A stretch of 64,000 nt of DNA, taken from the NCBI RefSeq assembly GCF_022565915.1, contig NZ_JAJOYX010000002.1, positions 318,293 through 382,292 of the forward strand. The letters are read 5' to 3'. The notes beneath the pieces are model-generated. The model saw only the letters and a program-made list of their open reading frames with translations, did no database searches and was not told where the DNA came from. Shown piece after piece: positions 57,247 through 64,000 of this stretch. The position numbers were made by a program, and so were the translations under genes. Source of the DNA: Nesterenkonia sp. LB17. Lineage in GTDB: Bacteria > Actinomycetota > Actinomycetes > Actinomycetales > Micrococcaceae. Positions within the stretch are counted from its first letter, which is position 1. Each line of letters opens with the position of its first letter.

Positions 57247-57423
57247 TCACCACAGATAGGACTGGCTGACGTCGTAGCCCAGACCCTCGAGGTAGGTATT
57301 GAGCTGCTGTTGAGCGTCGGCACGATTCCGGAAGCCAGCGAAACTGAATCCGCTCATGTCGGCATCCTCGGGGACTTTAAAGATCATGGCGGTTCCGAAG
57401 GCGGGAACGCTGATATGGGCCAT
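57247..57423 (-). CDS. Small protein of unknown function (58 aa)
   Basis: Begins MAHISVPAFGTAMIFKVPED after an AGGAATCCC ribosome binding site and ends AQQQLNTYLEGLGYDVSQSY. A compact alpha/beta composition without membrane segments. No family recognised. On the opposite strand to its neighbours. Confidence 0.55.
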   Translation of the reverse strand: MAHISVPAFGTAMIFKVPEDADMSGFSFAGFRNRADAQQQLNTYLEGLGYDVSQSYLW

Positions 57424-57802
57424 GCTGGGATTCCTGTCTGTTTGGGCTCTAGCTGCTCGAACCCATTCTGAGTGGCGCCCTTCACCATACGGGTCTGCTG
57501 TGGCAGCTTCACCCGATGTTGTCGTTCTCGTGGCGCTTCGTGTCGTGGTTACGTAGCGTAAAGCCGATCGTCTTCCGGGCGGCCTGCACATCTCGCAGGG
57601 CCGATTGGTCTGGGGTGGATGCGGAGCGCCCGACTTAGCCTGGGCGTATGGATCTCTTCTTTTGGTCGCGGTACCGTTCCTCGTCATGTTTACCGCCACT
57701 TGGTTCCCGCTGAGGGCGTTCGTTCGACGGAATGCCACTCAGGTGCGGTGAGGGATCCTCTTGCGGGGCCCAGTTCAGTGCTGTGGCTGGCACACTGGCC
57801 GC
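57424..57802. other. No convincing gene
   Basis: About 380 bp between the small minus-strand gene and the ATPase. No clear promoter, hairpin or reading frame. Confidence 0.35.
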
Positions 57803-58525
57803 ATGGCCTTCGAGCGGTTCCCAATCCGAAGACTCACCGAGAATCCGTCCAACATACTTGATCGGCAGAGTTGGCCGGCGACGTTGGCGCCTGTTGCGAC
57901 GATCCTTGATCACGGACTGGATCTTGGCTTAGCTACGGTTCTGGTGGGTGAGAACGGGTCCGGTAAGTCGACCATCATCGAGGCAATCGCGTTAGCCTAC
58001 GGGCTCTCCCCCGAGGGAGGCTCGACCGGAGCCCAGCACACCACGCGTTCTACAGAGTCGGTACTCGCGGATCACCTCCACGTGGTCCGCAACGCCGGCG
58101 CTACCCGACGCGGATACTTCCTCAGAGCCGAAACCATGCATAGCTTCTATACCTACCTCGAGTTGAACCCCAGCACGAGCCGGGCGGACGTTCCTTTTCA
58201 CGAGATGTCCCACGGTGAATCGTTCCTCGAACTCGTGGGTGATCGGTTTCGCGGTTCGGGTCTGTGGGTCCTCGATGAGCCAGAATCAGCACTGTCCTTC
58301 TCTGGTTGCCTGGCGTTGCTCAGCGTGTTGAAAGAACGCGTGGCGGCTGGGGATTCACAGGTGATCCTTTCGACGCACTCACCGCTACTGGCTGCCTTGC
58401 CCAATGCGCAGATCCTCGAAGTGGGCAGTTGGGGTCTGCGTCCTCGACAGTGGGAGGATCTCGACCTGGTCGCGAGCTGGCAAGCTTTCCTCGCTTCGCC
58501 CGAGCGCTACCTGAGACACCTCTAG
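57803..58525 (+). CDS. AAA family (RecF/ABC-like) ATPase
   Basis: A 240-residue protein opening MAFERFPIRRLTENPSNI. Walker A VGENGSGKST, signature-like MSHGESFLEL, Walker B GLWVLDEPESALSFSG and switch ILSTHSPLLA. Stand-alone actinobacterial predicted ATPases of this type are common, with no proven role. Near 58.0 kb it is next to other island genes and could be a resident gene or a defence partner. ATG 57803 fits the family start. Confidence 0.85.
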   Translation: MAFERFPIRRLTENPSNILDRQSWPATLAPVATILDHGLDLGLATVLVGENGSGKSTIIEAIALAYGLSPEGGSTGAQHTTRSTESVLADHLHVVRNAGATRRGYFLRAETMHSFYTYLELNPSTSRADVPFHEMSHGESFLELVGDRFRGSGLWVLDEPESALSFSGCLALLSVLKERVAAGDSQVILSTHSPLLAALPNAQILEVGSWGLRPRQWEDLDLVASWQAFLASPERYLRHL

Positions 58526-58907
58526 CTGAATCACCACCCCCGTGCCTCATCTGACAACCTCATCTGTACGCTGAGGGATCCTCTACCGTGCGCATCCTTC
58601 TCGCAGCCCAGCGCTGCCCGCTTGCTAGCTTCAGGGAGCGCCCAGGCCACGAACACTGCTTGTCCAAGAAGGCTCTCTAGTGTCGTGACTACCTCTTGAA
58701 GGTGCGAGTGATTCAGTAAACCCCGCGTCCGGAAACAGTGTCCCCTCACACTCCGGCCGCGGGGTTTGCGCATTCCTGGTGCAAGGGTTCGATCTCAGCG
58801 CCAGGAGCGAGAGGCACTCCTATTAGTGCCCGCTACGGGATCTCCTTGCGTGCGACCGCAACCTCGCGACGATCAAGAGGAAATCGGTACACGCGGTAGT
58901 GACTGCT
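58526..58907. other. Intergenic stretch with an inverted repeat
   Basis: About 380 bp without a gene. A long imperfect hairpin (AAACCCCGCG / CGCGGGGTTT, 58718-58767) lies here and could terminate transcripts from the ATPase or from the convergent gene. Confidence 0.4.
58718..58767. terminator. Inverted repeat, possible terminator
   Basis: A ten-base outer stem with an inner TCCGGA/TCCGG-like stem. The right arm ends in GGGGTTT. It lies between two convergent genes. Confidence 0.5.
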
Positions 58908-60050
58908 CTAGCTCATGGACTGTTCCGGTTCGGTCGAAGACAGATGGTTCAGCGTGAGATCGATGAGGTCTACGAGGTCCTGGGCTGAGACGCGTGAGAA
59001 ATCGATGTCGCTAATTGCTTGGAACCTCAGTGCACCGTCACCGTAGAACGCCGGTGTGGTTCTGCGTCGCGTGTTCCTGCCGCCGTCCTTCATTGGGGCT
59101 CCTTTGAGGCCGTGGACTATGACGGCTTCCCAATCGCCCCGTGCTGTCGGACGGCTAGATTTCCCTCGGGACAGCGCTTCTCCGAGGTCAGAACGATCCT
59201 CCGTGAGTCGGACGTGGAGAGCCTGGTGGTCGATGTCGTGCTCCATGCTGTGGGCTAGGTCGTATGCGGCGCGGCGGACTTCCTCGTCTTCTTTATGCCC
59301 CGGGCGAGGGTCGAAGTCCACGCCGAAGCGCAGTTCACCTCCGGGCTTGTTGTCCCGCCATCGGACCTCGGCGATGAAGGTTCGATCCTCGCCTTCGCCT
59401 CGGATCGGGGCCCACGCCTTGATAATCGGAAGGCCGCCACCGCTGGTCACCCCAGCGACGGCCATGTACCCACGTGAGTGGAGCTCCTTCACAAGACGCC
59501 GGGTGACGACACGGGCGAGGAACTTCTGCTTCAACTCATCGAGTTGCAAGCCACCTTCGGCTGCGCCAGTCTCGAGCACCCCAGAGATTATTCGGTCCCA
59601 TTCCTTCAAGAGCGTGGCTGCCTCACGCGCGAGGGAGCGTGCGAGCTCGTCCTGAGAAGACTCCCATCCGCTGAACAGACTGCTCAGACTCAAGAACTTC
59701 CAGCGGTCGGAGACCTCTGATAAGCGCACCTCATCTGCGCCGAGTGCCGCCAGGTAGAGATCGAGATCCGGATCCAACGCTTCGTATTTGTCTTGCTGTT
59801 GGGCAGACATCAGATGGCCAAGCTTCACTTCAATTACTGCGCTCTTCGAGCCGGCGGTAAGCAAAAGGTCGGCGTTGTTAGCGGCAGATACCTCCCGAAC
59901 GAGGTCGTCTGGGACGAACCCGACGAGTGGTTCCCAAGGGGCCGGGTCACGGTCACTCAGGAACTGAATGAGGTCTGACACGTTGGTCTCTTGGGCCAGA
60001 AGGCGTTCGAGTCCTCTTCCACGCACCCATGGTGCTCCGGTTCTCTCCAT
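58908..60050 (-). CDS. PD-(D/E)XK nuclease superfamily protein
   Basis: A 380-residue protein. NADLLLTAGSKSAVIEVKLGH with Asp, then ExK, and QQDKYEAL is the PD-(D/E)XK core at residues about 59-90. The rest, with a Trp-rich motif (RDPAPWEPLV) and mixed alpha/beta composition to the C-terminus, is not recognised. Such proteins occur as restriction-like enzymes in actinobacterial islands. It is a single gene, transcribed towards the ATPase. Confidence 0.75.
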   Translation of the reverse strand: MERTGAPWVRGRGLERLLAQETNVSDLIQFLSDRDPAPWEPLVGFVPDDLVREVSAANNADLLLTAGSKSAVIEVKLGHLMSAQQQDKYEALDPDLDLYLAALGADEVRLSEVSDRWKFLSLSSLFSGWESSQDELARSLAREAATLLKEWDRIISGVLETGAAEGGLQLDELKQKFLARVVTRRLVKELHSRGYMAVAGVTSGGGLPIIKAWAPIRGEGEDRTFIAEVRWRDNKPGGELRFGVDFDPRPGHKEDEEVRRAAYDLAHSMEHDIDHQALHVRLTEDRSDLGEALSRGKSSRPTARGDWEAVIVHGLKGAPMKDGGRNTRRRTTPAFYGDGALRFQAISDIDFSRVSAQDLVDLIDLTLNHLSSTEPEQSMS

Positions 60051-60369
60051 AGAGAGGATTGTGGCACGACAGACTCAGGTGTCACGCAGCTGGTGATGAC
60101 TACCCGATCCGGGCGAGACTGCGCAGGCCACCCTCGACCGCGAGAACTCCCGTATTTTTGCCGGGGGAGAGGTGTCTCATCCACCGTCTTGCAACCCAAG
60201 GGTTGGAAGACGCTAGGCGGGTTTGGTGCAGAAGGAAGTGATGGACCCGCGCGACTAGCGCGTGCTGGTTCAACAGGAGGGGCGAGGTCGTGCTGAGAGT
60301 GGAGAACTTGAGCGTCATCGGTGTGTTGGAGCTACCCATCCGCTGATGGGTAGCTCCGACGAATGCCGA
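60051..60369. other. No gene, hairpin at 3' end
   Basis: About 320 bp with nothing coding that I can support. Ends in the 13-bp hairpin at 60328-60357. Confidence 0.35.
60328..60357 (-). terminator. Hairpin downstream of the 39-aa gene
   Basis: A perfect 13-bp stem GGAGCTACCCATC / GATGGGTAGCTCC with loop CGCT, without a T-run. Lies 13 bp after the stop of the small minus-strand gene. Confidence 0.6.
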
Positions 60370-60489
60370 TCAGCCCTTTCCGAGTGTTGAGCCGGCCTTG
60401 GACTTCACAGCCTTGCTTGTTGAATTGGACGCAAGCTTTGCTCCCGCCTTCGAGAGCATCGACTTCGATGGTTTGCTGCCTTTTCCCAC
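60370..60489 (-). CDS. Very small basic protein (39 aa)
   Basis: Begins GTG GGA AAA (MGKGSKPSKSMLSKAGAKLA) after a GGGAGGTAAGTCA ribosome binding site and ends KSKAGSTLGKG. It is Lys/Ser/Ala-rich. Small proteins of this composition recur in bacterial genomes, in my recollection often near toxin-antitoxin or restriction genes. Function unknown. Too short to be sure without comparison. Confidence 0.5.
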   Translation of the reverse strand: MGKGSKPSKSMLSKAGAKLASNSTSKAVKSKAGSTLGKG

Positions 60490-60719
60490 TGACTTACCTC
60501 CCGTCGCTTAAATAGATTCGAGTACCAGTACTGCCTCTGTCTCGATCCGAGTGGATCCGTGAGGGCGGTGGCCGCCGACTTTGCTGACCGCAGCCTTGTA
60601 TTGACCAAGTTACTCGTATACAGTGATTCACACAAGGGGTGACGAGATGAAGCCGAGTAATTGAGTGGTTGATAGGCTAGCGTGGACCTGGCGCTATTCG
60701 GCTGGGTTAGGTGGATCTG

Positions 60720-61019
60720 TTGCGCATCGCCTTTGAAGATGACGAGCTTCGACGGATGGCTGAGGATGCTGCCTACGCACCAAAGCGGTGGGGTCCAGAG
60801 CTGGTTAGGGCCTACCGACGGAAAATTCAGGTACTTCACGCGGCTTCTGACGAACGTGATCTGCGCGCGATGCGTTCCCTCCGACTGGAGCAGCTCAGGG
60901 GGGACAGAGCTGAGACGTCTTCTATCCGAATCAACAAGCAGTTCCGACTTATCATCAGGTTCAGAACCGATGACGATGGGCGCGTCGTGACCGTCATTGA
61001 AATGGTCGACTACCACTGA
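60720..61019 (+). CDS. higB: HigB/RelE-type toxin
   Basis: A 99-residue protein (MRIAFEDDELRRMAEDAAYA, then LRAMRSLRLEQLRGDRAETSSIRIN, QFRLIIRFRTDDD). The RelE/HigB fold and the basic residues in RSLRLEQLRG fit a ribosome-dependent mRNA endonuclease. TTG 60720 is preferred because AGGTGG lies five bases upstream, and in-frame GTG 60711 is the alternative. It precedes higA by 14 bp, as expected for the inverted higBA order. Confidence 0.85.
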   Translation: MRIAFEDDELRRMAEDAAYAPKRWGPELVRAYRRKIQVLHAASDERDLRAMRSLRLEQLRGDRAETSSIRINKQFRLIIRFRTDDDGRVVTVIEMVDYH

Positions 61020-61033
61020 GAGAAGGTGAAGTC

Positions 61034-62137
61034 GTGAGCACTCCGATCATGGCGGAGGCATTTCCGGCAGGGGAGCACCTTGCTGAGGAGCTTGAGGCGC
61101 GTGGGTGGACCCAGGCTGATTTCGCCGAGGTGCTGGGGCGACCGACGCAGTTCGTGTCCGAGATCATCTCCGGCAAGAAGGAAATCACTCGGGAGTCTGC
61201 GGCACAGATCGCGGCAGCCTTGGATACCTCGGTTGAGTTCTGGTTGAGCCTTCAAGACTCCTACCTGCTCTGGAAGCAATCCCAGAACGCGCAGACCCGT
61301 GAGAATCTTGATGCGGTCAAGATGCGCGCGCAGCTACGAAAAAAGGCCCCAATCTCGCTGCTCCGGAAGCGTGGGTACATCAAGGCCACGGACCTTGAGG
61401 GTCAGTCGCGTGAGGTCGATCGTCTCCTCGGAGAAACTGTGCCTTTAAAGTGGGCGGCTCGGCGGAGCAATGAGGACGAGACAGTTACTGTCCTACAGCG
61501 CGCCTGGGTCGCCTGCGTGAAGCTGAGTGCCACCTCGCTCACCGTCCCGACCTACGACCGTGAGGCCTTTGAGAATCTTGCCTACAAGCTCTCGGGGATG
61601 GCTTGTGAGCCGGAGGCGTTCTCAGATTTCCAAGCTTTGTTCGCCGAGGTCGGAGTGAAGCTCGTCTACGTGGAAGCTTTCCCTGGCGGCAAGCTCGATG
61701 GTTGTGCAATGTCGGTGGACGGGACGCCAGTCATAGGGATCTCGGGGCGCGGCAAGCGACTCGATATTGTCCTATTCACGATCCTGCACGAAGTCGCACA
61801 CGTCCTTGAAGGTCACCTAAACGACGACGGAGTGCCGATCCTCGACGACCTCAAAAGTAGCGACGTAAAGGATGCCACCAAGAGTGAGCTCGATGCGGAA
61901 GGAAAGGCCGATCAACTCGCTAGCGTTCTCGCCATACCGGGTGATCTCCCCGTCATCCCTGAACGCGTGAGTTCCTCATGGGTCCGTGCGCAGGCGGAAC
62001 AATTAGGTGTACACCCCATCGTTGTCGTTGGTCGGCTTCAGAATGGTGGGCGTTTGTCGTGGAAGACAACGCTGGTGCGTGATGCACCGACTGTGACGGC
62101 ACACATCGAGCGTTGGGCCGCATTGAGTCCAGTCTGA
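61034..62137 (+). CDS. higA: HigA-type antitoxin fused to an ImmA/IrrE metallopeptidase domain
   Basis: A 367-residue protein. Residues 14-77 are the HigA HTH (HLAEELEARGWTQADFAEVLGRPTQFVSEIISGKK). Residues about 200-300 are an ImmA/IrrE-type peptidase domain with the zinc motif HEVAHVLEGH (TILHEVAHVLEGHLND), then a helical C-terminus. Such fusions are known HigA variants that may self-cleave or be processed to release the toxin under stress. GTG 61034 with RBS GAGAAGGTGAA. It precedes the methyltransferase genes, so the higBA module may protect or regulate the restriction system. Confidence 0.88.
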   Translation: MSTPIMAEAFPAGEHLAEELEARGWTQADFAEVLGRPTQFVSEIISGKKEITRESAAQIAAALDTSVEFWLSLQDSYLLWKQSQNAQTRENLDAVKMRAQLRKKAPISLLRKRGYIKATDLEGQSREVDRLLGETVPLKWAARRSNEDETVTVLQRAWVACVKLSATSLTVPTYDREAFENLAYKLSGMACEPEAFSDFQALFAEVGVKLVYVEAFPGGKLDGCAMSVDGTPVIGISGRGKRLDIVLFTILHEVAHVLEGHLNDDGVPILDDLKSSDVKDATKSELDAEGKADQLASVLAIPGDLPVIPERVSSSWVRAQAEQLGVHPIVVVGRLQNGGRLSWKTTLVRDAPTVTAHIERWAALSPV

Positions 62138-62341
62138 TTTGGCCGCCTAAGGGAAGCTATCTCGTCGTCAATGAGGTGAATGTGGCGCCAGCTGTAGCTC
62201 CGAGATCACCCGCTGAGACCTACGCAGCCGGGGGACGACGTACGACCAGGCCGTTGAGGTCACAGATTTTCTCTACGTCGACCGCAGGACCGTTTATCGT
62301 ATTGTTCAAGAGATGGCCAAGCACAAGCTGAAGGAGCGACA
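62138..62341 (+). pseudogene. Broken small HTH gene remnant
   Basis: A frame ending VTDFLYVDRRTVYRIVQE, with stop at 62342-62344, reads like a helix-turn-helix. It has no start codon after the previous in-frame stop. The preceding ~50 codons (PAVAPRSPAETYAAGGRR) lie in the other frame, so a one-base shift near 62230-62250 would join them. The stop of this frame overlaps the next gene's ATG. Confidence 0.45.
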
Positions 62342-62989
62342 ATGAGCCTCAAGGAGGCAGAGAGCCTGGTCAAGTCCAAGCAGCGGGTCGCCGACCACGG
62401 TGAGGTATTCACACCCGCATCGATGGTTGTGGAAATGTTGAACCTTGTGAAGGGTGAAACAGGACGTATCGACGCGCGGGTCCTGGAGCCGGCATGCGGC
62501 TCGGGAAACTTTCTGGTTCCGGTTCTGCTTCACAAGCTCGTCACCGTGCAAGTCAGGTACGGTAAGAGCCAGTTCGAAAAGCGGCATTACGCCCTATTTG
62601 CACTGATGTGCACCTACGGCATTGAGCTTCTGTCCGACAACGCGCAGGAGTGTCGTGACAATCTCTGTGCCGTGTTCAACAGCTTCCTGGACGTCGACAG
62701 GGACAACGAATGGGCGCGAGTCGCCCGCTGGGTCCTTGAGGCCAACATCGTCCAGGGCGATGCGTTGACCATGACTCTCCCCGATGGTGAACCGATCACC
62801 TTCCCTGAGTGGGGATATCTCGGTAAAGGTAAGTTTCAGCGTCGGGACTTTCGCTACGCAGATCTCACGCAGCGGGCCTCGTTCGAGGGGACCTTGTTCG
62901 GAGAGATCGCTGAAGAAGACCTTTTCACAGCGGTTCGAACTCACCCGATCATGACTGTTCACCAGATCGCCAAGCAGGTGGCCATATGA
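62342..62989 (+). CDS. DNA adenine methyltransferase, SAM-motif subunit
   Basis: A 215-residue protein. Motif I RVLEPACGSGNFLVPVLLHK, a motif II-like YGIELLSDN and GDALTMTLPD follow the N-6 adenine-specific methylase order, but there is no NPPY (motif IV) anywhere in the protein. It opens LKEAESLVKSKQRVADHGEVFTP, the usual N-terminal region of restriction-modification M subunits. RBS AAGGAG at five bases. Its stop overlaps the next gene by 4 nt, so the two probably make one enzyme. Confidence 0.82.
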   Translation: MSLKEAESLVKSKQRVADHGEVFTPASMVVEMLNLVKGETGRIDARVLEPACGSGNFLVPVLLHKLVTVQVRYGKSQFEKRHYALFALMCTYGIELLSDNAQECRDNLCAVFNSFLDVDRDNEWARVARWVLEANIVQGDALTMTLPDGEPITFPEWGYLGKGKFQRRDFRYADLTQRASFEGTLFGEIAEEDLFTAVRTHPIMTVHQIAKQVAI

Positions 62990-64000
62990 GTCAGGCGCCC
63001 TTGGCGCTTCAGGCCTATAACCCCGATGTCCTGACCTGCATTGCCAACCTTTCCAACGATGAGGTCTTCACCCCGCCCGAGATGGCCAGCAGGATGCTTG
63101 ACGTGCTTGCCACGGCCTGGGCGGAGGCTAACCACGGTGCCGATCTGTGGGCTGACCCCACGGTGACCTTTCTTGACCCGTTCACCAAGTCCGGCGTCTT
63201 CCTCCGCGAGATCGTCCGCCGTCTTACCGAGGGTCTGACCCCCACAATTCCGGACCGAGAGCAGCGTGTGGACCACATCCTCACGCGGCAGGTCTATGGC
63301 ATCGCCATCACGGAGCTAACGGGATACCTCGCCCGACGCAGCGTCTACTGCTCCAAGTACGCCAACGGGCCGCACTCGGTGGCCCAATCTTTCACCACAG
63401 AGAACGGGAACATTTGGTTCCAACGCACCGAGCACACCTGGGGCGGCGGCAAACGCGAGTTCTTGACGGATTCGCTCACCGGTGAGGAGATCGCCGTCTA
63501 TGCCAAGCGGAGGTGTACATACTGCGGGGCCGGTGAAGAAGACTATGGGCGTGGCAACGGGTTAGAAACCCATGCTTACGCTCTCATCCACACAGACGAC
63601 GCCAAGGCTCGCATTGCTGAGCTGTTCGGAGAAGACATGCAGTTCGACGTGATCATCGGTAACCCCCCGTACCAGCTCAGTGACGGCGGGCATGGCTCTT
63701 CAGCGGCCCCGATCTACCAGAAGTTTGTGGAGAAGGCCCTCGAGCTCGACCCCCGATTCGCGGTTTTCGTCACCCCCTCACGCTGGTTCGCCGGCGGGAA
63801 GGGGCTTGATGAATACCGCAGGAGAATGCTTGGCGACCACCGCATGAAGAGCATTGTCGACTACCCCAAGCTCTACGAAGCCTTTCCTGGAGTAAAGATC
63901 CGAGGTGGTGTGTCTTATTTCCTCTGGGATCGCGACTACAACGGCCCCTGCACCATCCAAACAATATGGGACGGCCAGCCGGTCGGCGACCCCGTTTCTC
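62986..64000 (+). CDS. Eco57I-like methyltransferase subunit (NPPY-bearing), partial
   Basis: Runs off the window end (338 codons seen). ATG 62986 lies inside the upstream stop. It starts with a second FTPPEMASRMLDVL region and a degenerate motif I FLDPFTKSGVFLREIVRRL (DPFTKSG for DPACGSG). It then has a Cys-rich zinc-like insertion CTYCGAGEEDYG and the intact motif IV FDVIIGNPPYQLSDGG, followed by YQKFVEKALELDPRFAVFVTP. It resembles the Eco57I-type restriction-modification methylase domain proteins. A helicase or endonuclease is expected downstream, outside the window. Confidence 0.85.
   Translation, partial: MSQAPLALQAYNPDVLTCIANLSNDEVFTPPEMASRMLDVLATAWAEANHGADLWADPTVTFLDPFTKSGVFLREIVRRLTEGLTPTIPDREQRVDHILTRQVYGIAITELTGYLARRSVYCSKYANGPHSVAQSFTTENGNIWFQRTEHTWGGGKREFLTDSLTGEEIAVYAKRRCTYCGAGEEDYGRGNGLETHAYALIHTDDAKARIAELFGEDMQFDVIIGNPPYQLSDGGHGSSAAPIYQKFVEKALELDPRFAVFVTPSRWFAGGKGLDEYRRRMLGDHRMKSIVDYPKLYEAFPGVKIRGGVSYFLWDRDYNGPCTIQTIWDGQPVGDPVS

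Noticed and set aside
57356-57556. Plus-strand 66-residue frame (MSASSGTLKIM...)
   Set aside because: It overlaps antisense the better supported 58-aa gene with a good ribosome binding site, so it is probably a shadow.
58770-58830. Possible tRNA T-arm-like stretch (GGTTCGATCTC)
   Set aside because: The flanking bases do not pair into T-stem or acceptor, so it is not a tRNA or an attachment-site fragment that I can support.

Overview
The window is high-GC DNA from an actinobacterium, most likely a member of the Micrococcaceae (a Nesterenkonia/Arthrobacter relative). The reasons are its S-(hydroxymethyl)mycothiol dehydrogenase, tandem polyprenol-phosphomannose-type mannosyltransferases, class Ib ribonucleotide reductase genes nrdHIEF, an RNase E with very long charged arms followed by rplU-rpmA-obgE-proB-proA-nadD-rsfS, and frequent GTG/TTG starts. 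Genus-level assignment is inference.

From 1 to about 47.7 kb the content looks like ordinary chromosome. In order it holds: a long-chain acyl-CoA synthetase; tRNA-His; oligoribonuclease; three coupled membrane glycosyltransferases (4.07-8.92 kb); an AEC-type permease; the CydDC exporter; a chromate-type transporter; a DUF418-like membrane protein; a lipoprotein gamma-glutamyltransferase; thiD; a small alarmone synthetase; nrdHIEF, with a leader carrying NrdR-like and DnaA-like boxes; a lipoate-ligase-like protein; a formaldehyde/mycothiol pair (metallo-hydrolase plus mscR); a VKOR protein; the rne to rsfS growth cluster; tRNA-Ala; and an oxidative/general-stress group (aldo-keto reductase, SDR fusion, catalase, Rho-N protein, SDR, zinc alcohol dehydrogenase).

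From about 47.7 kb to the end the character changes. Genes are spaced, GC is lower in places, insertion-sequence fragments (IS3-like and IS481-like) are fused to other reading frames, and nearly every intact gene looks like genome defence or mobility. These are an orphan MbcA/Xre-type antitoxin, an orphan HigA with an unusual duplicated N-terminal repeat (a decayed single-repeat relative lies 1.5 kb away), an OLD-type ATPase/TOPRIM nuclease, a serine recombinase, a TIR-like effector coupled to a zinc-ribbon protein, an AAA ATPase, a PD-(D/E)XK protein, a HigB/HigA pair whose HigA carries an HExxH peptidase domain, and two overlapping adenine methyltransferase genes that run off the window. I read this as a defence island with several decayed modules. 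The best candidates for something new are the TIR plus zinc-ribbon operon, the repeat-bearing HigA family and the complementary methyltransferase pair.
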